In this document: piece by piece, positions 32,801 to 34,303 of the stretch | Layout: every line of letters begins with the position of its first letter | Numbering within the stretch: the stretch's first letter is position 1 | From: Flavobacteriaceae bacterium | GTDB taxonomy: Bacteria; Bacteroidota; Bacteroidia; Flavobacteriales; Flavobacteriaceae | Reading direction: 5' to 3' | Assembly (NCBI GenBank): GCA_018623655.1 | Contig: JAAZVG010000003.1 | Location: forward strand, 1-34,303 | Length of the DNA: 34,303 nt | The notes under the pieces: model-generated | Told to the model about the DNA's origin: nothing | Database searches by the model: none | Seen by the model: only the letters and a program-made list of their open reading frames with translations | Made by a program: the position numbers and the translations under genes

Positions 32801-33942
32801 GAGAAGCCGATCGATTAAGCAGCGTTTCAGAGTACTATTTCTCTAAAAAACTGAAAGAGGTAAAGGGACTTATAGCCGAAGGGAAACCCATAATCAATAT
32901 GGGAGTTGGAAGCCCAGATTTGAATCCTCCAGTCGAGGTTACAGATGCGCTGGTGAGTGCGCTTTCTGTAAAAGGTGTTCATGGTTACCAAAGTTATGTG
33001 GGTAGAGAAGAATTGAGAGCGGGTTTTGCATCGTTTTACAAAGAACATTACGGTGTAAGTCTAAATATAGATTCAGAGATTCTTCCTTTAATGGGATCTA
33101 AAGAAGGTATTATGCATATCAGTATGGCCTTTGTAAACCCTGGTGATAAGGTACTTATACCTAACCCTGGGTATCCGACATATTCTTCAGTCACCGAACT
33201 TGTTGGAGGCAAGGCAATTTACTACAGCCTTACCTCTGATGGGTTACCAGATTTCGACCAAATTGACGCAAGAGATCTAAATGAAGCGGTAATGATGTGG
33301 GTGAATTATCCGCACATGCCAACAGGTAAATCAATCACCGAGGATAAGTGGGCTGTCTTGGCTCAAAAAGCTCAAGAATTTGATTTGCTTTTAATTAACG
33401 ATAATCCGTACAGTTTTATTGGTAACGATCATCCGAGTTCACTCTTGTCGCAAAAAGGTAAATACGGTCCCTTACTAGAATTAAATTCACTTTCAAAGGT
33501 GGTTAATATGGCCGGATGGAGAGTGGGTTCAGTACAAGGGGATACCGATCTTATTCAATCGATCTTAAAGGTTAAATCAAATATGGACTCAGGAATGTTT
33601 ATGGGAATTCAACACGCTGCGGTCGCTGCACTTGCTCAGCCTAGAGAGTGGTTTGATCAGTTGAATAGGGTATACGATCAGCGAAGAGCAAAGATGGAAG
33701 AATTGTGCCAACTTTTGGGATTAGCACCTGACCCAAATCAGGTAGGGATGTTTGTGTGGTGTCGAATCCCAGAAAACACAAAGGCCGAGGAGCTCGTAGA
33801 GAAATACCTCAGTGAATATCATTTTTTTATTGCACCCGGAACTATTTTTGGCTCTGAAGGCAGTGGGTATGTTCGTTTCTCTCTCTGTATTGAGATCGAT
33901 CGAATTGAAGAAGTAATTAAGCGAATAGGTAAAGCGTCATGA
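32797..33942 (+). CDS. Class I/II PLP-dependent aminotransferase of the aromatic operon
   Basis: This 381-residue fold-type I aminotransferase has the PLP lysine K234 in ELNSLSKVVNMAGWRVG, Asp and Tyr of the cofactor site in NDNPY (201-205), GSKEGI for the phosphate loop (100-105), and the substrate-carboxylate Arg in GYVRFSLCI near the C-terminus. The canonical PxNPTG motif reads PHMPTG (172-177), so Met replaces the Asn that contacts the PLP hydroxyl. Sitting between pheA and tyrA it most likely transaminates phenylpyruvate and hydroxyphenylpyruvate, or prephenate itself; which one is not decided by the sequence. It overlaps both neighbours by four bases (ATGA). Confidence 0.9.
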   Translation: MREADRLSSVSEYYFSKKLKEVKGLIAEGKPIINMGVGSPDLNPPVEVTDALVSALSVKGVHGYQSYVGREELRAGFASFYKEHYGVSLNIDSEILPLMGSKEGIMHISMAFVNPGDKVLIPNPGYPTYSSVTELVGGKAIYYSLTSDGLPDFDQIDARDLNEAVMMWVNYPHMPTGKSITEDKWAVLAQKAQEFDLLLINDNPYSFIGNDHPSSLLSQKGKYGPLLELNSLSKVVNMAGWRVGSVQGDTDLIQSILKVKSNMDSGMFMGIQHAAVAALAQPREWFDQLNRVYDQRRAKMEELCQLLGLAPDPNQVGMFVWCRIPENTKAEELVEKYLSEYHFFIAPGTIFGSEGSGYVRFSLCIEIDRIEEVIKRIGKAS

Positions 33943-34303
33943 AGTCGGTATCGATCATAGGAGTTGGATTAATTGGAGGATCTTGGGCGCTTGCTCTAAA
34001 AAAGCACTTCTCAGACATCACTATTTTGGGTGTAGACAACAATCAATCTCACCTAGAGGAGGCGCTTCGTTCAGGTTTAATTGATAAAGCTGTTGATTTA
34101 GATGCAGCTGCACAGTCAGATTTAGTTTTTGTAAGCATTCCTGTAGGAGCAGCATCAGAGGTCATATGTTCTTTACTTGATAAGGTTGGTGAGCACACGC
34201 TCGTTATGGATGCGGGTTCAACAAAATCCGCACTCTGTAAGTCAATTAACGAACATCCGAATCGATCGCATTTTCTAGCCGCTCACCCTATTGCCGGGAC
34301 CGA
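33939..34303 (+). CDS. tyrA: Prephenate dehydrogenase, N-terminal part (cut by window end)
   Basis: Not in the ORF track because it has no stop in the window. ATG 33939 overlaps the aminotransferase stop. The 121 visible residues begin MKSVSIIGVGLIGGSWALAL, a Rossmann NAD(P)-binding motif (GxGLIGGS). VFVSIPVGAASEVI, LVMDAGSTKSALC and FLAAHPIAGT follow; the last contains the substrate-site His of the family. The product is oxidative decarboxylation of prephenate toward tyrosine. The downstream end, and whether a DAHP synthase or chorismate mutase gene follows, cannot be seen. Confidence 0.95.
   Translation, partial: MKSVSIIGVGLIGGSWALALKKHFSDITILGVDNNQSHLEEALRSGLIDKAVDLDAAAQSDLVFVSIPVGAASEVICSLLDKVGEHTLVMDAGSTKSALCKSINEHPNRSHFLAAHPIAGT

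Noticed and set aside
1-34303. Mobile elements, prophage genes, CRISPR arrays, tRNA or rRNA genes, defence systems
   Set aside because: None seen on either strand: the coding content is conserved core genes, no repeat arrays or transposase-like frames are present, and composition is even.

Overview
This window looks like chromosomal housekeeping DNA from a member of the Bacteroidota, most likely order Flavobacteriales. Three things support this. The gene orders are typical of that group (pdxJ / CBS protein-nadK-DUF6089-uppS-bamA-skp-skp-murI, tig-clpP-clpX, pheA-aminotransferase-tyrA). The proteins include group-typical families (a GH3-family protein, DUF2797, a HPPK-deoxynucleoside kinase fusion, HppA, the DUF151/UVR protein). 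Starts lack Shine-Dalgarno sequences, and many genes are preceded by the Bacteroidota -7 promoter element TAnnTTTG. Base composition is moderately AT-rich and even. I see no tRNA, rRNA, IS element, phage gene or CRISPR array. No gene-free stretch exceeds 300 bases; the two longest, 213 bases each, hold regulatory elements.

Layout: 1-1525 (-) 5' part of mutS, cut by the window edge; 1541-2086 (+) SpoU-type RNA methyltransferase; 2180-3352 (-) folK fused to a deoxynucleoside kinase; 3416-5904 (+) sppA and a YhhQ-type transporter; 5897-6688 (-) DUF2797; 6737-8260 (+) GH3-family protein; 8257-11546 (-) tig-clpP-clpX; 11600-13091 (-) pdxJ and an alpha/beta hydrolase; 13169-20034 (+) a tightly packed envelope operon (CBS protein, nadK, DUF6089, uppS, bamA, two Skp/OmpH chaperones) followed by murI; 20886-25913 (-) folA-thyA, nupC, DUF151/UVR protein, etfB-etfA; 26047-29569 (+) pdhB and hppA; 29648-30262 (-) a second, stand-alone deoxynucleoside kinase; 30476-31747 (+) metK; 31961-34303 (+) pheA-aminotransferase-tyrA, with tyrA cut by the window end.

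The genes group into several themes: outer membrane biogenesis and cell wall precursors (uppS, bamA, skp x2, murI, DUF6089); protein quality control (tig, clpP, clpX, sppA); folate, thymidylate and deoxynucleoside metabolism (folK-dNK, folA, thyA, nupC, second dNK); energy metabolism (etfAB, pdhB, hppA); and SAM and aromatic amino acid synthesis.

The most interesting signals are regulatory and absent from the ORF track. (1) A complete ribosome-mediated attenuator precedes pheA: a 20-codon leader peptide with 3 Phe and 4 Tyr, mutually exclusive 1:2, 2:3 and 3:4 pairings that can be written out base by base, and a terminator ending at the pheA start codon. (2) The metK leader carries a probable SAM-II class riboswitch starting a few bases after the predicted transcription start, and a 9-of-10 long-range pairing that could close off the metK start. 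(3) murI begins immediately after a terminator hairpin. Protein-level oddities include the HPPK-dNK fusion, a VGY tripeptide in the ClpX IGF loop, changed ACT-domain motifs in PheA, and a Met in place of the PLP-contacting Asn of the aminotransferase.
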